Shown: positions 33,580 through 43,446, counted from the first letter of the stretch. The stretch is 64,000 bases of DNA from Bacteroides cellulosilyticus (GCF_020091405.1 NZ_CP081903.1:6262501-6326500), one strand, 5' to 3'. Made by a program: numbers and translations. Notes: generated from the sequence alone by a model not told the origin.

Positions 33580-36039
33580 TTAGTCATGCGGCTGAGGATT
33601 CGGATTGGTATGCGCTTCATAAACCTTGAAATCAGCCAACTGCAGGCTTTCATCTTTAAGTCCGTTATCGGGTCTGTCGGATGCACTTTGCATTTTCCGC
33701 CCCAGACTGCGATAAATACCGAATTTATTCCGGATACTTGTCGCCCCCTTCCTCCATAAGTCCACATCAGCGAAAGATTGGTCGGCAAGCACTTTTCCAT
33801 CGCTGATACGGGTCAGTTTGATGCGGAACGTGCCATGATGGGTATAATGCATTTCTGTCTCCACTTGTATCCATTCATCTTCAAAGTCGGCAAGCGGAAG
33901 GTTGTCTATGATAACACCCTTGCCGGACGTTCGTGTGTCGCCTGTATGAATCACTTGTACACGCTTATTCCCTCCGTCTTCATCGCAACGGGTACTGATA
34001 GTAATGAGTGGGGCGCCATTGTTGCCTTCTTGTGCCTTCAGTTGGTGAAGATGACAGAACTTGGTGGTGGGTTGGAAACCTTTGGGTATGCGGAATTTCC
34101 ATTCCAGCCGTTGCCACTCGTTCCAGTTTCCGTTCAGATGATACCAGTCATGGTTTGTCTGGCTTTTCATCTCATTGCGCTGGCGGTCACTTAGCAATCT
34201 TCCCCGGTCACTGTCCAGGGCTTCGGCATTGGCATGATTGGTGAATTTGAAAACATATTGCTGCAGGGCCGCATCAAAAAGAACTTCACAATGCACACCG
34301 TCGTAATGGTCGTTTTTTGAGATATTGGGATGTTCGGAATAGTCCCAACCCAAGGCACGCATATACTCATGTACAGCCCTGTAATCTTTTCCCGCTAACT
34401 CGCGAGAGGCTTGCATACCTCCCTGAAAAGTATAGTCGGAACGGACAGGGGAAGGTAACTGTACGGTAGGCCCATATCCAATGGCTTGCAATGCGGATTC
34501 GCCCAAACGTTCCTTCAATTGCGCCAGATAAAGACTTTGAGGGGCAACCGGAGTATCATGCGAATCGAAAATACCTACCGGCAACGTAGGACCGGACTGA
34601 TTGAAAGGACGACGCAACGGAGTACTTTCTCCTTTACTGCCTATTACCCAGTTATAAGTGCCCGGGGGAATCTGATTTACATAACTCTTCGCCAAGCAAT
34701 TCCAGGCAACAGACCAGGCTGTGCCCCAACCATGACCGGAACCCATAGAGCCGCGGTTCTTGAAATCAATACCTCCGCCCGGCAAATTACAATTATCAAG
34801 CAATAAACCTGTACTCCAGCGTTGATGTCCTTCTATACGGCCATTCCCTTTGAAGTTGCAATTAAGGAATACAATAGGCCCTGTTTGCCCGGCGCCAAGT
34901 GCCACAAACCAGATATTATCTCCCTCTACCGAACAACGGTCAATCAGAATCTGTCCTCCGTTCGGTGCAAACTCCGCCGGTTTGGAAGCTCCCTGGTGCA
35001 AAGCCCTTCTGATTACATTAATCTGTTGCAAAGTGATGCGTCGCCCGCCTACACCTATGCTCTCCATGGTTTCCAATGCATTGATGTCCTTTGCCCAACA
35101 GTCTTCTCCGTTGATTCTTAGTGCATAATATAATGCTTTCCCGTGATTGACCGCTTGTGCGGGCGACTCGATACGCAGATTCTCCACACCGCACTGACGG
35201 AGGCGTTGTACGTTATTGGCCACTACCAATGTAGTATTGTCATCGGTGAATTTCGCATCGTAAGAGTCTACCAGCGGGACACTCAGCACAATTGTATTTC
35301 CTTCAATACCTGCAATGGTCCGTTCGGCAATCAGTTGCCGTCCTGCCTTTATCCAAGTTTGAGGTTTCCCGTCACGAACCAAATCATTCATCTTCATATA
35401 TTTGATCCATTTCTCGGTTACGGGTTTGCGTATTTCTATATTGTCACCGACGGAAAGTCCGGAAACATCAGCTACCGTCAAACGATATGAACCGGCAGGG
35501 ATGTACTTGTCGATCACCTTTATGCTTTTTTCATTTGGAGAAGTTTCGCCTAAACGATTGCCTGCACGTTGGCGGATGCCATTATTCACCACGATTGCCG
35601 TATGTTTGTCTCCGGTCATGACGATAACGCTTCCACTCGGATCACTCCCGCTGCCGCGCAATACGACGCCATCTGCCATTATCTGAAGGGAACGGTTGCA
35701 TGCGTAACGTCCCGGTGCCAGCAGAACTGCACCCCGAAAGCCATCGGCATCTTTGGGGAGTGCGGAAACCATATCAATGGCTTTTTGAATATAATCCGTG
35801 CAATCTTCGTTTTCTCCTAAAGGATGTACGGTCAGTTTTGCCGGAACGTATGGCAAGGTTACACCACCGCCCTTATATCCGGCATGTGAAAAGTCGATAA
35901 TCCGGTCACCTCTCTTAGTGGCTTTATACACTAACTTTCCGTTAGCATCTCGATAAACCCACTGGCTTTTGCCCGTCGGTTCCTGTCCCATAATGGATAG
36001 GGGGAAAAGAAGGCATAATAGATAATAAATGTTCTTCAT
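33580..36039 (-). CDS. Two-domain polysaccharide lyase: beta-helix fused to jelly-roll lyase domain
   Basis: Start taken at ATG 36039 (MKNIYYLLCLLFPLSIMGQ signal peptide; a frame opening at 36087 adds a non-signal extension across the -7 box), 819 residues. Residues about 25-515 are a beta-helix like those at 31003-32871 and 43751-45307 (VIDFSHAGYKGG-type start, VLRGSGSDPSGSVI, GSGHGWGTAWSVAWNC). After a Pro-containing linker (about 520-535), residues 540-819 are the jelly-roll lyase-like domain found alone at 28552-29577 (GWDYSEHPN, DRQRNEMKSQT, HLHQLKAQEGNNGAPLI). Two different lyase-type folds in one chain suggest coupled attack on a complex uronate polymer. It has its own operator-bearing promoter at 36085-36153. 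Confidence 0.75.
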   Translation of the reverse strand: MKNIYYLLCLLFPLSIMGQEPTGKSQWVYRDANGKLVYKATKRGDRIIDFSHAGYKGGGVTLPYVPAKLTVHPLGENEDCTDYIQKAIDMVSALPKDADGFRGAVLLAPGRYACNRSLQIMADGVVLRGSGSDPSGSVIVMTGDKHTAIVVNNGIRQRAGNRLGETSPNEKSIKVIDKYIPAGSYRLTVADVSGLSVGDNIEIRKPVTEKWIKYMKMNDLVRDGKPQTWIKAGRQLIAERTIAGIEGNTIVLSVPLVDSYDAKFTDDNTTLVVANNVQRLRQCGVENLRIESPAQAVNHGKALYYALRINGEDCWAKDINALETMESIGVGGRRITLQQINVIRRALHQGASKPAEFAPNGGQILIDRCSVEGDNIWFVALGAGQTGPIVFLNCNFKGNGRIEGHQRWSTGLLLDNCNLPGGGIDFKNRGSMGSGHGWGTAWSVAWNCLAKSYVNQIPPGTYNWVIGSKGESTPLRRPFNQSGPTLPVGIFDSHDTPVAPQSLYLAQLKERLGESALQAIGYGPTVQLPSPVRSDYTFQGGMQASRELAGKDYRAVHEYMRALGWDYSEHPNISKNDHYDGVHCEVLFDAALQQYVFKFTNHANAEALDSDRGRLLSDRQRNEMKSQTNHDWYHLNGNWNEWQRLEWKFRIPKGFQPTTKFCHLHQLKAQEGNNGAPLITISTRCDEDGGNKRVQVIHTGDTRTSGKGVIIDNLPLADFEDEWIQVETEMHYTHHGTFRIKLTRISDGKVLADQSFADVDLWRKGATSIRNKFGIYRSLGRKMQSASDRPDNGLKDESLQLADFKVYEAHTNPNPQPHD

Positions 36040-36084
36040 TCTTTGTCTTATTTTCAGGTTTACACTTTGTATTCCAACAATAGA

Positions 36085-36153
36085 CAAAAGTAGGCAAAGG
36101 CAATAAATAGCATTATAACTAATGTCTCAAATTCTATAACTAATATCTATTAA
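36085..36153 (-). promoter_or_regulatory. Candidate HTCS-controlled promoter of the fused lyase gene
   Basis: Half-sites TGTCTCAAAT (36123) and TATCTATTAA (36144) start 21 bp apart on the + strand; 30 nt nearer the gene is CAAAAGTA (36085-36092), i.e. TACTTTTG on the minus strand, an exact -7 box identical to that of the GH2 gene at 16725. Confidence 0.65.
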
Positions 36154-36218
36154 TTGATTTATTTGAGAGAATAAAGTATCCATTCAGGGATTTTCATGGC
36201 AGAAGAGTTAGCGAAGGA

Positions 36219-36890
36219 TTATTTTATCCGTATGATGATAACGCCGTTCGCTCCTTTCATACCATACTCAGAACCATCTTTTTTTATTTCGACTTCTCGT
36301 ATATCTTCTACTGACACTGCGTTATTAGCTTCTTCCAATGAATTATATTCGGTTCCGCCTACAATGAATAGCGGTTCGGTACTGAGAGCAAAAGATGAAC
36401 TTCCCCGTATTGAGGCCTTCATTTGTCCATCAGAATAATTAATCTGCAATCCGGCAATATTACCTCGCAGCAAATCTATTAAATTGTTGACGTCTAATTG
36501 CCGGATTCTCTCATAAGTGATAATATTGCTGTTATAGGTTTGTTCCGGTATTTCCTGATACATGCAGGTTATTGTTTTTTCATTCGTGGCATAGCGCAAT
36601 GAATTCTTTCCCAGATGTATGGTATAGGTTGGAATTCCCGACATAGGCACATAAGCCACTAACTTCCTGTTAGGATATACCAACAGTGTATCGCCTGTTT
36701 TTACATTATCCAGTTCAAATGTACCTTTTGATGAAGTGGAAAGCATCTTCATGCGCCCCTTTACACGCATTTTTATCTTCTTGGCCGGTTTACCCTTTTC
36801 ATTCAGGATAACTCCTGCCACATTGTCCTGTGCTGTTCCCACTAGTGAAATCAGAATAGCTGATAATAAAATCAGAATACGATGTTTCAT
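36219..36890 (-). CDS. Barrel-less TonB-receptor plug protein 2
   Basis: A 223-residue exported protein, paralogue of the one at 25020-25685. It has a signal peptide, a carboxypeptidase-regulatory-like domain (AGVILNEKGKPAKKIKM) and a plug (about 110-223: TYERIRQLDVNNLIDLLRGN, KASIRGSSSFALSTEPLFIVGG, GMKGANGVIIIRIK), again ending where the barrel would start. It is preceded by the terminator at 36908-36959. Function unknown. Confidence 0.75.
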   Translation of the reverse strand: MKHRILILLSAILISLVGTAQDNVAGVILNEKGKPAKKIKMRVKGRMKMLSTSSKGTFELDNVKTGDTLLVYPNRKLVAYVPMSGIPTYTIHLGKNSLRYATNEKTITCMYQEIPEQTYNSNIITYERIRQLDVNNLIDLLRGNIAGLQINYSDGQMKASIRGSSSFALSTEPLFIVGGTEYNSLEEANNAVSVEDIREVEIKKDGSEYGMKGANGVIIIRIK

Positions 36891-36907
36891 ATCTTTATAA
36901 TATTAAT

Positions 36908-36959
36908 AAAAGGAGAGAATATTCAAACACAATATGTATGTCCAATATTCTCTCCTTTT
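36908..36959 (-). terminator. Intrinsic terminator/attenuator inside the right operon
   Basis: Perfect 16-bp stem (36908-36923 with 36944-36959), 20-nt loop, then TTTTATT on the minus strand. It lies directly after the fourth gene of the right operon, the same position as the terminator in the left operon, but with unrelated sequence. Confidence 0.8.
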
Positions 36960-36980
36960 TCGATGAATGAGATTGATTAT

Positions 36981-37949
36981 TTATCTTTCACGAGGTTCGG
37001 CTGTGCAGATTGTACCATTATCAAATACAAATAGATTATCGGCAAAAATAACGACTTTGTTGTCCAATCCGAAACCAGAACGAGATACATAATATTGATC
37101 CTGCACACTGGCTAATGCACTGCTCTCAAAATATTTCTTGCCATCATAGTAAACAATGAATTTCTTATTTGCATCGATTGATACCGCAATAGTTTTGAAA
37201 GCATCCTTTTTAAACTTAAAGTTTGCCGTATCCGTACCTTCATCTATTGTAATATCTTCCGTCTTTCCTGTTGTCACATTGGTTGTGGTATAAGTTGCTT
37301 TCCATGCTCCTGTTTTGGGGTAGGTTGTAAAGCATGCCTTAGTTACATAAAACGTGGCATTATTGATACGGGCAAATTCAATACGGATCTCTGCAAAATT
37401 ATTATCTGAAGGACAAGCATTTACTGCATAGTCCACTTGTGTGGAGAAAGGAACAGATACATTATCCCAGCTACGGGCAAAACGTCCGTCAGCTTTAGTG
37501 GAAGTTAATTTAACTGCACCATTCGTTCCCTTATTAGCGTCAAATGCTACTGTCATAGATGCATTAGACCAGCCTTCATTATAATAAGGAGTCTCAAAGT
37601 TAGAGTAAAACAGTTCATCCAGTACAGTCATTTTGGAACGACGGGTTTCTTTCTTACCACCACATTTTACCGTGCACCAAATTTCATAAGTTCCGGCTTC
37701 ATTCGGAGCTTTCCATACATTCTCAAATAGTCCTTGAGGATTTGTCATGCTTCCACCATCGCATCCCCATTCATAACTAACATCTGTATCATCACTGAGT
37801 TCGGCAGAAACAAATACTTTCACCACATCATTACGGCAAAACTTTGTGCCGAAAGTGTTCAATGAAACAATATTTACACTGTCATCGTCTGAACAGGAAG
37901 TGAAGATCACACATATTAATATAGCAATATTGAATACTAGTTTTTTCAT
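36981..37949 (-). CDS. Surface lipoprotein with Ig-like and lectin-like domains 2
   Basis: A 322-residue lipoprotein; lipobox VIFTSC is followed by SDDDS, a surface-export type signal. The Ig/PKD-like domain (VSYEWGCDGGSMTNPQGLFENVW, then KAPNEAGTYEIWC) matches the left paralogue; the C-terminal region (about 105-322, FYSNFETPYYNEGWSN, YDGKKYFESSALA) is a LamG/concanavalin-like fold much less similar. Inferred surface glycan-binding protein. Confidence 0.7.
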   Translation of the reverse strand: MKKLVFNIAILICVIFTSCSDDDSVNIVSLNTFGTKFCRNDVVKVFVSAELSDDTDVSYEWGCDGGSMTNPQGLFENVWKAPNEAGTYEIWCTVKCGGKKETRRSKMTVLDELFYSNFETPYYNEGWSNASMTVAFDANKGTNGAVKLTSTKADGRFARSWDNVSVPFSTQVDYAVNACPSDNNFAEIRIEFARINNATFYVTKACFTTYPKTGAWKATYTTTNVTTGKTEDITIDEGTDTANFKFKKDAFKTIAVSIDANKKFIVYYDGKKYFESSALASVQDQYYVSRSGFGLDNKVVIFADNLFVFDNGTICTAEPRER

Positions 37950-37968
37950 ACGTTTCTATATTATTAAT

Positions 37969-38679
37969 TTATTCTTGACCCAAAAAATATCTCGATGGGC
38001 GAGGTTGCCACCAGTCAGATACATGGATATAACCATCACGTGCATGAATGTTAGTGGTGCGGCAACTACCGGAAGATGCAGCTAACAATCCTCTAAAATT
38101 CCATTCAAAATTATTCAATTGAAGCGGCAGGTTACGGTCATGTCCGGCCTTGACACACATTACTGCAGTATCTCCTTGAAGTGTCTGACCATCTTTGTTG
38201 TAGGAAAAGCTACCTTCTCCATAAGTCCCGATCCAACGGTCCGAAGAATCTATATTAAAATATGACCATTCTCCTCTTACAATATGATAAGTCAGCAATT
38301 CTTTTACCACTTTCTTGTCATATTGCTCCCACGCAGTAGCAGCTGCGGCTTCCGTAGCTCCTGGAAGCATCACCGGATTTTTCTTCCAAAAACAGTTATC
38401 CCCACTGCTAAGAGCGCTATTGGTCAGCAATATATGCGTATTTCCTGCTTCTTTATACAAGTCTTCAATTCCTGCATACTGAATACCTTCAATTAAAGAA
38501 CTGAATATATCAGGACGGCTCTGGATAAATTCCCAGATTGTCATATTTACCTTATTATCCGCTTTTTTTGCTTCATATTCCTCGTTGCTTTGAAAATCAA
38601 GGTCAAACAAGGTGCATGAACTCAGTGAAATGCAAAATAAGGCCAGACTTATAAAATATCTATAGATTTTCATATTCAT
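37969..38679 (-). CDS. Fasciclin-domain (FAS1-like) lipoprotein 2
   Basis: A 236-residue lipoprotein (lipobox CISLSSC) paralogous to 23106-23792: IWEFIQSRPDIFSSLIEGIQYAGIEDLY, ILLTNSALS, LLTYHIVRGEWSYF and GYIHVSDWWQPRP at the end. Third gene of the right operon, 20 bp after susD2. Confidence 0.78.
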   Translation of the reverse strand: MNMKIYRYFISLALFCISLSSCTLFDLDFQSNEEYEAKKADNKVNMTIWEFIQSRPDIFSSLIEGIQYAGIEDLYKEAGNTHILLTNSALSSGDNCFWKKNPVMLPGATEAAAATAWEQYDKKVVKELLTYHIVRGEWSYFNIDSSDRWIGTYGEGSFSYNKDGQTLQGDTAVMCVKAGHDRNLPLQLNNFEWNFRGLLAASSGSCRTTNIHARDGYIHVSDWWQPRPSRYFLGQE

Positions 38680-38699
38680 TATTGTTTAAAACATTATTG

Positions 38700-40283
38700 T
38701 TATTCTTCATAAGGTTTGTTCTGTTGTCCTCTCATAGATGGGTTCTTACGGAATACATCCTGATTCAGAGGCCACAAAATTCTGCCGTAACCGCCAATCT
38801 GATTAGCTTCTTTCTCAGCACCAATAACAAAACCTTCCGGAATTCTCTGATCACCCAAGTCTTCATTCTGCAAATATGGATCTAAATATTCTTTTACCAT
38901 ATCATTGCGTACCAAATCAAACCAACGTTTACCTTCTGCCCAAAGCTCAATGGTACGTTCATCAATAATCAACTTAATCAAATCTTTCTCGGTTGGGTAA
39001 TCCTCTAAAACTGCAATATTTTCCCAACCTGCACGTTCACGTATTTGATTGACGATATTAATCGCGCCTTGATAATCTTTATGCGTACCTAATACTAAAG
39101 CTTCAGCTTTTAGCAACAAGATATCTGCTAAGCGATAAATTGGCATATGGGTAGAACATGATCCGTTAGCAACATAGGAATATCCGGGCCTGCCATCATT
39201 AGCAGTTGCTCCGTATTCTGTGAATTTCGGACATTTAATTTGGAAATTAGCGGCATTACCATAATCACCGTTCATTGCTTTTTCATACGATTCGTCTATC
39301 ATCTCGTCAGGAGTAATGAAATAGCTGATAGCAAATGTATCCATAATCATAGTGACGCGGTTATCTTCTCTCTTACGGGATACCAATTCCTTATAATATG
39401 CCTTTGTCGGATGATATCGGATCGTGTTTGAACCTGACGCAAGTTCCTGAGCATATCCAAAGCCGTTGCTATCTTCTTCATAGTTCCAGAAAAGATTGAA
39501 TATCATTTCTTTAGAACTTGATGGATTCAAAAACATACTGGAATAGGTAGATGCCGGTTCAAGACTATATTTATAGTTTGTCAGTAAGTCATTAGCTGCT
39601 ACGAGCGCTTTGTCATATTCCTTATACCACATTAATACATCTACACGCAATGCCATAATAGCTCCGCGATTTAAATAGTACTTACTGGCACTGGACATAT
39701 CTGTAGAAGCACCAATATGTTCTAATGCTTTCTCTATATCTTCCAGAATAAAAGCTTTCAATTCTTCTACAGAAGTTCTTCCATAATATCGTTCCTGCGA
39801 AGAGACATCTTCCATGGGTTCAGTGATTTTAGGTACACCGCCCCATACACGTATAGCATAAAAATACATCAATGCACGCATTGCATAAGCCTGACCTAAA
39901 TATGGAGCAGATACAGAACTGCCTATAGGGCTGGTGGGAATATGCTTAATAGCCGCATTCGCACGATAAATAGTTTTATAAAGGTCACTCCAACTGGAAG
40001 AGCCCGACTGAGAGTTCAAACCATTGTATAGTAAGTTACGGTCGTAAGCCGTTCCACGTTCTGCATACACACCGGAACGAAGTTCGCCCCAATAGAACCA
40101 GTTTGTACGTAAGGTAGATTGCAGACCGTCATACATACCTGCATTCCAGGTTTTCAAATCCTGTTCTGAAGTCCAGAAAGTCTCGCCCGACAGCGAACTT
40201 TCGGGTTGTCTGTCTAAGAAGTTCTCACAAGAAGTGAGCAGCAGACTGACACCAGCGATCAGTAAATATTTTAATCTTTTCAT
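38700..40283 (-). CDS. SusD/RagB-family surface glycan-binding lipoprotein 2
   Basis: A 527-residue lipoprotein with lipobox LLLTSC then ENFLDRQPESSLSGETFW. SusD helices include YLGQAYAMRALMYFYAIRVWGGVPKITEP and LIIDERTIELWAEGKRWFDLVRND near the C-terminus. It pairs with SusC2, 13 bp upstream, as the capture lid at the cell surface. Confidence 0.93.
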   Translation of the reverse strand: MKRLKYLLIAGVSLLLTSCENFLDRQPESSLSGETFWTSEQDLKTWNAGMYDGLQSTLRTNWFYWGELRSGVYAERGTAYDRNLLYNGLNSQSGSSSWSDLYKTIYRANAAIKHIPTSPIGSSVSAPYLGQAYAMRALMYFYAIRVWGGVPKITEPMEDVSSQERYYGRTSVEELKAFILEDIEKALEHIGASTDMSSASKYYLNRGAIMALRVDVLMWYKEYDKALVAANDLLTNYKYSLEPASTYSSMFLNPSSSKEMIFNLFWNYEEDSNGFGYAQELASGSNTIRYHPTKAYYKELVSRKREDNRVTMIMDTFAISYFITPDEMIDESYEKAMNGDYGNAANFQIKCPKFTEYGATANDGRPGYSYVANGSCSTHMPIYRLADILLLKAEALVLGTHKDYQGAINIVNQIRERAGWENIAVLEDYPTEKDLIKLIIDERTIELWAEGKRWFDLVRNDMVKEYLDPYLQNEDLGDQRIPEGFVIGAEKEANQIGGYGRILWPLNQDVFRKNPSMRGQQNKPYEE

Positions 40284-40296
40284 AAGTTGTTACAAG

Positions 40297-43200
40297 TTAA
40301 AAGTTAACATTTAGTCCGAAACCAATTTCTCTTGCGGTAGGATATCGTCCGTTATCAATACCCGGACGCAGCACATTGCTATTGGAAATACTTGACGGAT
40401 CAAATCCTTTGTATTTTGTCCAAGTAAGAAGGTTGTTTCCATATACATACAACTGAAGATCGGAGATATGGAACCGTTTGATAAGATTACGGTCAACCCT
40501 ATAAGCTAAACGAGTATTTGTAAGGCGAATATAGTCGCCATCTTCCAGGAAGAAAGAAGAAAGTTCACGCGCATTGTTTACACCAGTTGTTGCTTTGGCA
40601 CTACTATAAACTTCTGTTATTTGTCCCTGATATTTCCACAAACGATAACAGTCTCTTGCTAATGGAGTCATATTCGATGATGAATTTTGTAACAGGTCAC
40701 GGCGTTGTTTATTATAAATCTTGTTACCGAAACTTCCATAAAACGAGAAGGATAATGAAAAATTCTTGTAATTCAAATAGTTAGTCCATCCCATATACCA
40801 TGTAGGCATGCCATTACCCAAGATACGTCTGTCCGAATCACCAATTACACCATCATGATCCAAATCATCCCAGATTATATCACCACCTTTGCTCACTGAA
40901 CCGGCGGTAGTCATTTGACCTACATCACCTGTATATTTCTGACCACCTTTTGTCTCATAGTGTAAGAAAATGGGTTTACCGTTAGAACCATAAATATAGT
41001 TATTATAGTTATTCGGATCTCTTTGATACACAGGAACCAAACGATCACCAAACGAACCGTCGCTATTCTTGATATATGCATTTGCTTCATCTGTGGCATA
41101 AATGCCCAAAGCTTTTTGTCCAAACCATTGTCCCAAAGGCGAACCTTCTTCAATTAAGTATTTACCATCTTCCACAAAACTCTTGCCTTCCGATAGCTTT
41201 AATACTTTATTCTTGTTTTTAGTATAGGTAAGAGTGGTCTGCCATGAAAAATCACGAAGCTGAACAGGAGTTGCATTTATTGTCAGCTCAATACCTTTAT
41301 TCTCAATATTACCCATATTGACACGCATACTACTAACACCTAATTCTGAAGGGATAACTTCATCGGCCAACAAATCTTTAGTCTTCTTGATATAATATTC
41401 CGCTACTAAAGAAACTCGTCCGTCAAGTAATGTCACATCCAAACCAATGTTAGTTTGTTCTGTTGACTCCCAACTTAAATCAAGGTTAGCCAACTTATCC
41501 GTTTGGGTAACTCCGATGACGCCATTATAATATGAACCAATATTATATTGGTTAATTGATTCATAGTTACCTACGCGTTCATTACCATTTGTACCCCAAC
41601 TGAGTCTGAATTTAGCATCAGTCAGTACAGGCTTTGCCCAGTCAAAGAAAAATTCATCAGAAGCGCGCCATGCAATAGATGCAGACGGGAATAGTCCCCA
41701 ACGGTTACCAACGAAACGTGAAGAACCATCATAACGAAGATTTGACGTAAATATATATTTCCCTTTATAACTATAGTTTACACGTCCGAAGAAAGATGCC
41801 ATAGCATGACTTTCATAAGTGGTCTTAGTTTTTGTCAGGTCTTTCACTTGCTGAGCGTTAGAAGTTAGGATCGATTCTGATACATAATCGCTACCTTCTA
41901 AGTGGAATGTCTCATCACGCCAATCCTCGACACTGGTACCGAACATAGCGCCTACTGAATGATCTTTGAAATCTCTGGCAAAGTTAATGTAGGTTTCCGC
42001 AGATAATTTACGAGGGATTTTTGCATCATTAGAACCGGAACTGATACCTGAAGAAACCAAATCTCCACGGATTAACTGGTCATTACGGTTAACTTTCAAT
42101 TCTCCCTGTACATTGGCAGACCAGATTAAGCCTTTCATAAGCTGAAATTCTGCTCCCTGATACAAAGAAACTGAATAAGAAACACTTTTATTAACACGTT
42201 CATATGCATCAGCTATCGGATTGAACTGCCCACCATTATTATATACATAAGATCCATCAGGGAAGTAAAGTGCCATTTGTGGCGGACGACGTAATGCCTG
42301 ATTAATTACACCACCAGTATTGATGTTATTCTTATCCGTATAAGCCACATTAAAGCGGCTCATTAATTTGAAACGATCCGACACAGCGAAATCAACGTTA
42401 GTTCTAGAAGTTATACGATTCAAATAACTATTTAGTACAATACCTTGTTCGTTCAAATAACCAATACTTGTATAATAACTCATTTTATTCTTTGCACCAC
42501 TGATATTAATATCAACTTGGTTAGAATGAGCCATACGAGTAATCAAATCCTGATAGTCGTTATCAGCCATGAAGTTAGGATGCAAAGAGTCATTACTGGT
42601 TTTCCATAAAGAAGTTCCTGCATTACCGGCTCTTTCTTTCAAATAACGTTCAAATGCATTTGCCTGATCAATCTTATGTCCTAACTTCTTCATTGAGTGG
42701 TTGTACTTCACTGAAATTCTAGCAGGAGCACCTTCTTTACCACGTTTAGTACTGATGATAATTACACCAGCAGCCGAACGTGAACCATAAATAGCGGCTG
42801 AAGCAGCATCTTTCAAAATTTCCATGCTTTCAATGTCGGCAGGATTGATAGTAGAAATATTATCTACTGCCACACCGTCTACAATGTATAACGGAGTAAC
42901 ACCTGATCCCATAGTAGAAGCACCACGAATCAGCATAGTACCTGTATCCCCAGGAGCACCTGAGTTATTGGAAATCTGCAGACCGGATACTTCCCCCTGT
43001 AATGCTTGAAAGATATCAGTCGGTTGGCGTTCTTCAATCGTTTTGGCATTTACAGTGGAGATAGCACCTGTCAAATCTCTCTTCTTTACCGTACCGTAAC
43101 CTATGACTACAACTTCATCCAATGCTTGGGCGTCTTCCGTCAGTACTATATTCATTTTAGTACCCATTGCTACCTGCGTTGCATCCTTATAGCCAATATA

Positions 43201-43446
43201 GCTAAATTTCAATGTAGCACCTTTGTTACATTTAATAGAGAAGTTACCATCAATATCAGTAATTGTCCCATTACTACCTTTCATAACGGAAACCGTTACT
43301 CCAATTAGAGGTTCCCCATTTTGATCGACAACCGTACCAGTTGTTGTTATTTCCTGAGCATATAGATTAAAACTCATAGAAAATGCAAACAGAACGAGGA
43401 GAAACCGCCATAACAGCGATTTCGATTTGTGTTCTTTCTTTTTCAT
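40297..43446 (-). CDS. SusC-like TonB-dependent receptor 2 (right slot)
   Basis: A 1049-residue SusC/RagA receptor. The first 14 residues are identical to SusC1 because both lie in the 154-bp inverted repeat; thereafter the two are homologous but clearly diverged (TTTGTVVDQNGEPLIGVTVSVMKGS against TQTGVVVDQNNEPMIGVTV, with the longer stretches split here). Order: regulatory-like domain (about 32-105), DEVVVIGYGTVKKRDLTGAI TonB-box region, plug (PLYIVDGVAVDNIS, AAGVIIISTKRG), barrel ending FGLGLNVNF. Unlike susC1 it has an HTCS-type promoter just outside the repeat (43583-43651), so in the orientation shown it is the operon in the regulated slot. Confidence 0.93.
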   Translation of the reverse strand: MKKKEHKSKSLLWRFLLVLFAFSMSFNLYAQEITTTGTVVDQNGEPLIGVTVSVMKGSNGTITDIDGNFSIKCNKGATLKFSYIGYKDATQVAMGTKMNIVLTEDAQALDEVVVIGYGTVKKRDLTGAISTVNAKTIEERQPTDIFQALQGEVSGLQISNNSGAPGDTGTMLIRGASTMGSGVTPLYIVDGVAVDNISTINPADIESMEILKDAASAAIYGSRSAAGVIIISTKRGKEGAPARISVKYNHSMKKLGHKIDQANAFERYLKERAGNAGTSLWKTSNDSLHPNFMADNDYQDLITRMAHSNQVDINISGAKNKMSYYTSIGYLNEQGIVLNSYLNRITSRTNVDFAVSDRFKLMSRFNVAYTDKNNINTGGVINQALRRPPQMALYFPDGSYVYNNGGQFNPIADAYERVNKSVSYSVSLYQGAEFQLMKGLIWSANVQGELKVNRNDQLIRGDLVSSGISSGSNDAKIPRKLSAETYINFARDFKDHSVGAMFGTSVEDWRDETFHLEGSDYVSESILTSNAQQVKDLTKTKTTYESHAMASFFGRVNYSYKGKYIFTSNLRYDGSSRFVGNRWGLFPSASIAWRASDEFFFDWAKPVLTDAKFRLSWGTNGNERVGNYESINQYNIGSYYNGVIGVTQTDKLANLDLSWESTEQTNIGLDVTLLDGRVSLVAEYYIKKTKDLLADEVIPSELGVSSMRVNMGNIENKGIELTINATPVQLRDFSWQTTLTYTKNKNKVLKLSEGKSFVEDGKYLIEEGSPLGQWFGQKALGIYATDEANAYIKNSDGSFGDRLVPVYQRDPNNYNNYIYGSNGKPIFLHYETKGGQKYTGDVGQMTTAGSVSKGGDIIWDDLDHDGVIGDSDRRILGNGMPTWYMGWTNYLNYKNFSLSFSFYGSFGNKIYNKQRRDLLQNSSSNMTPLARDCYRLWKYQGQITEVYSSAKATTGVNNARELSSFFLEDGDYIRLTNTRLAYRVDRNLIKRFHISDLQLYVYGNNLLTWTKYKGFDPSSISNSNVLRPGIDNGRYPTAREIGFGLNVNF

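Larger units (their letters stand above)
18388..43402. other. Predicted invertible segment carrying two alternative SusC/D operons
   Basis: The 25-kb segment is bounded by the 154-bp inverted repeats and holds two convergent, syntenic operons: susC, susD, FAS1 lipoprotein, SGBP-like lipoprotein, terminator, plug protein. They then differ: MG2 protein plus free jelly-roll lyase on the left; fused lyase, beta-helix A and alginate-lyase-like protein on the right. A tyrosine recombinase lies directly outside on the left. SusC/SusD phase variation by a site-specific invertase is known in Bacteroides fragilis; inversion here is inferred from sequence. Confidence 0.75.
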
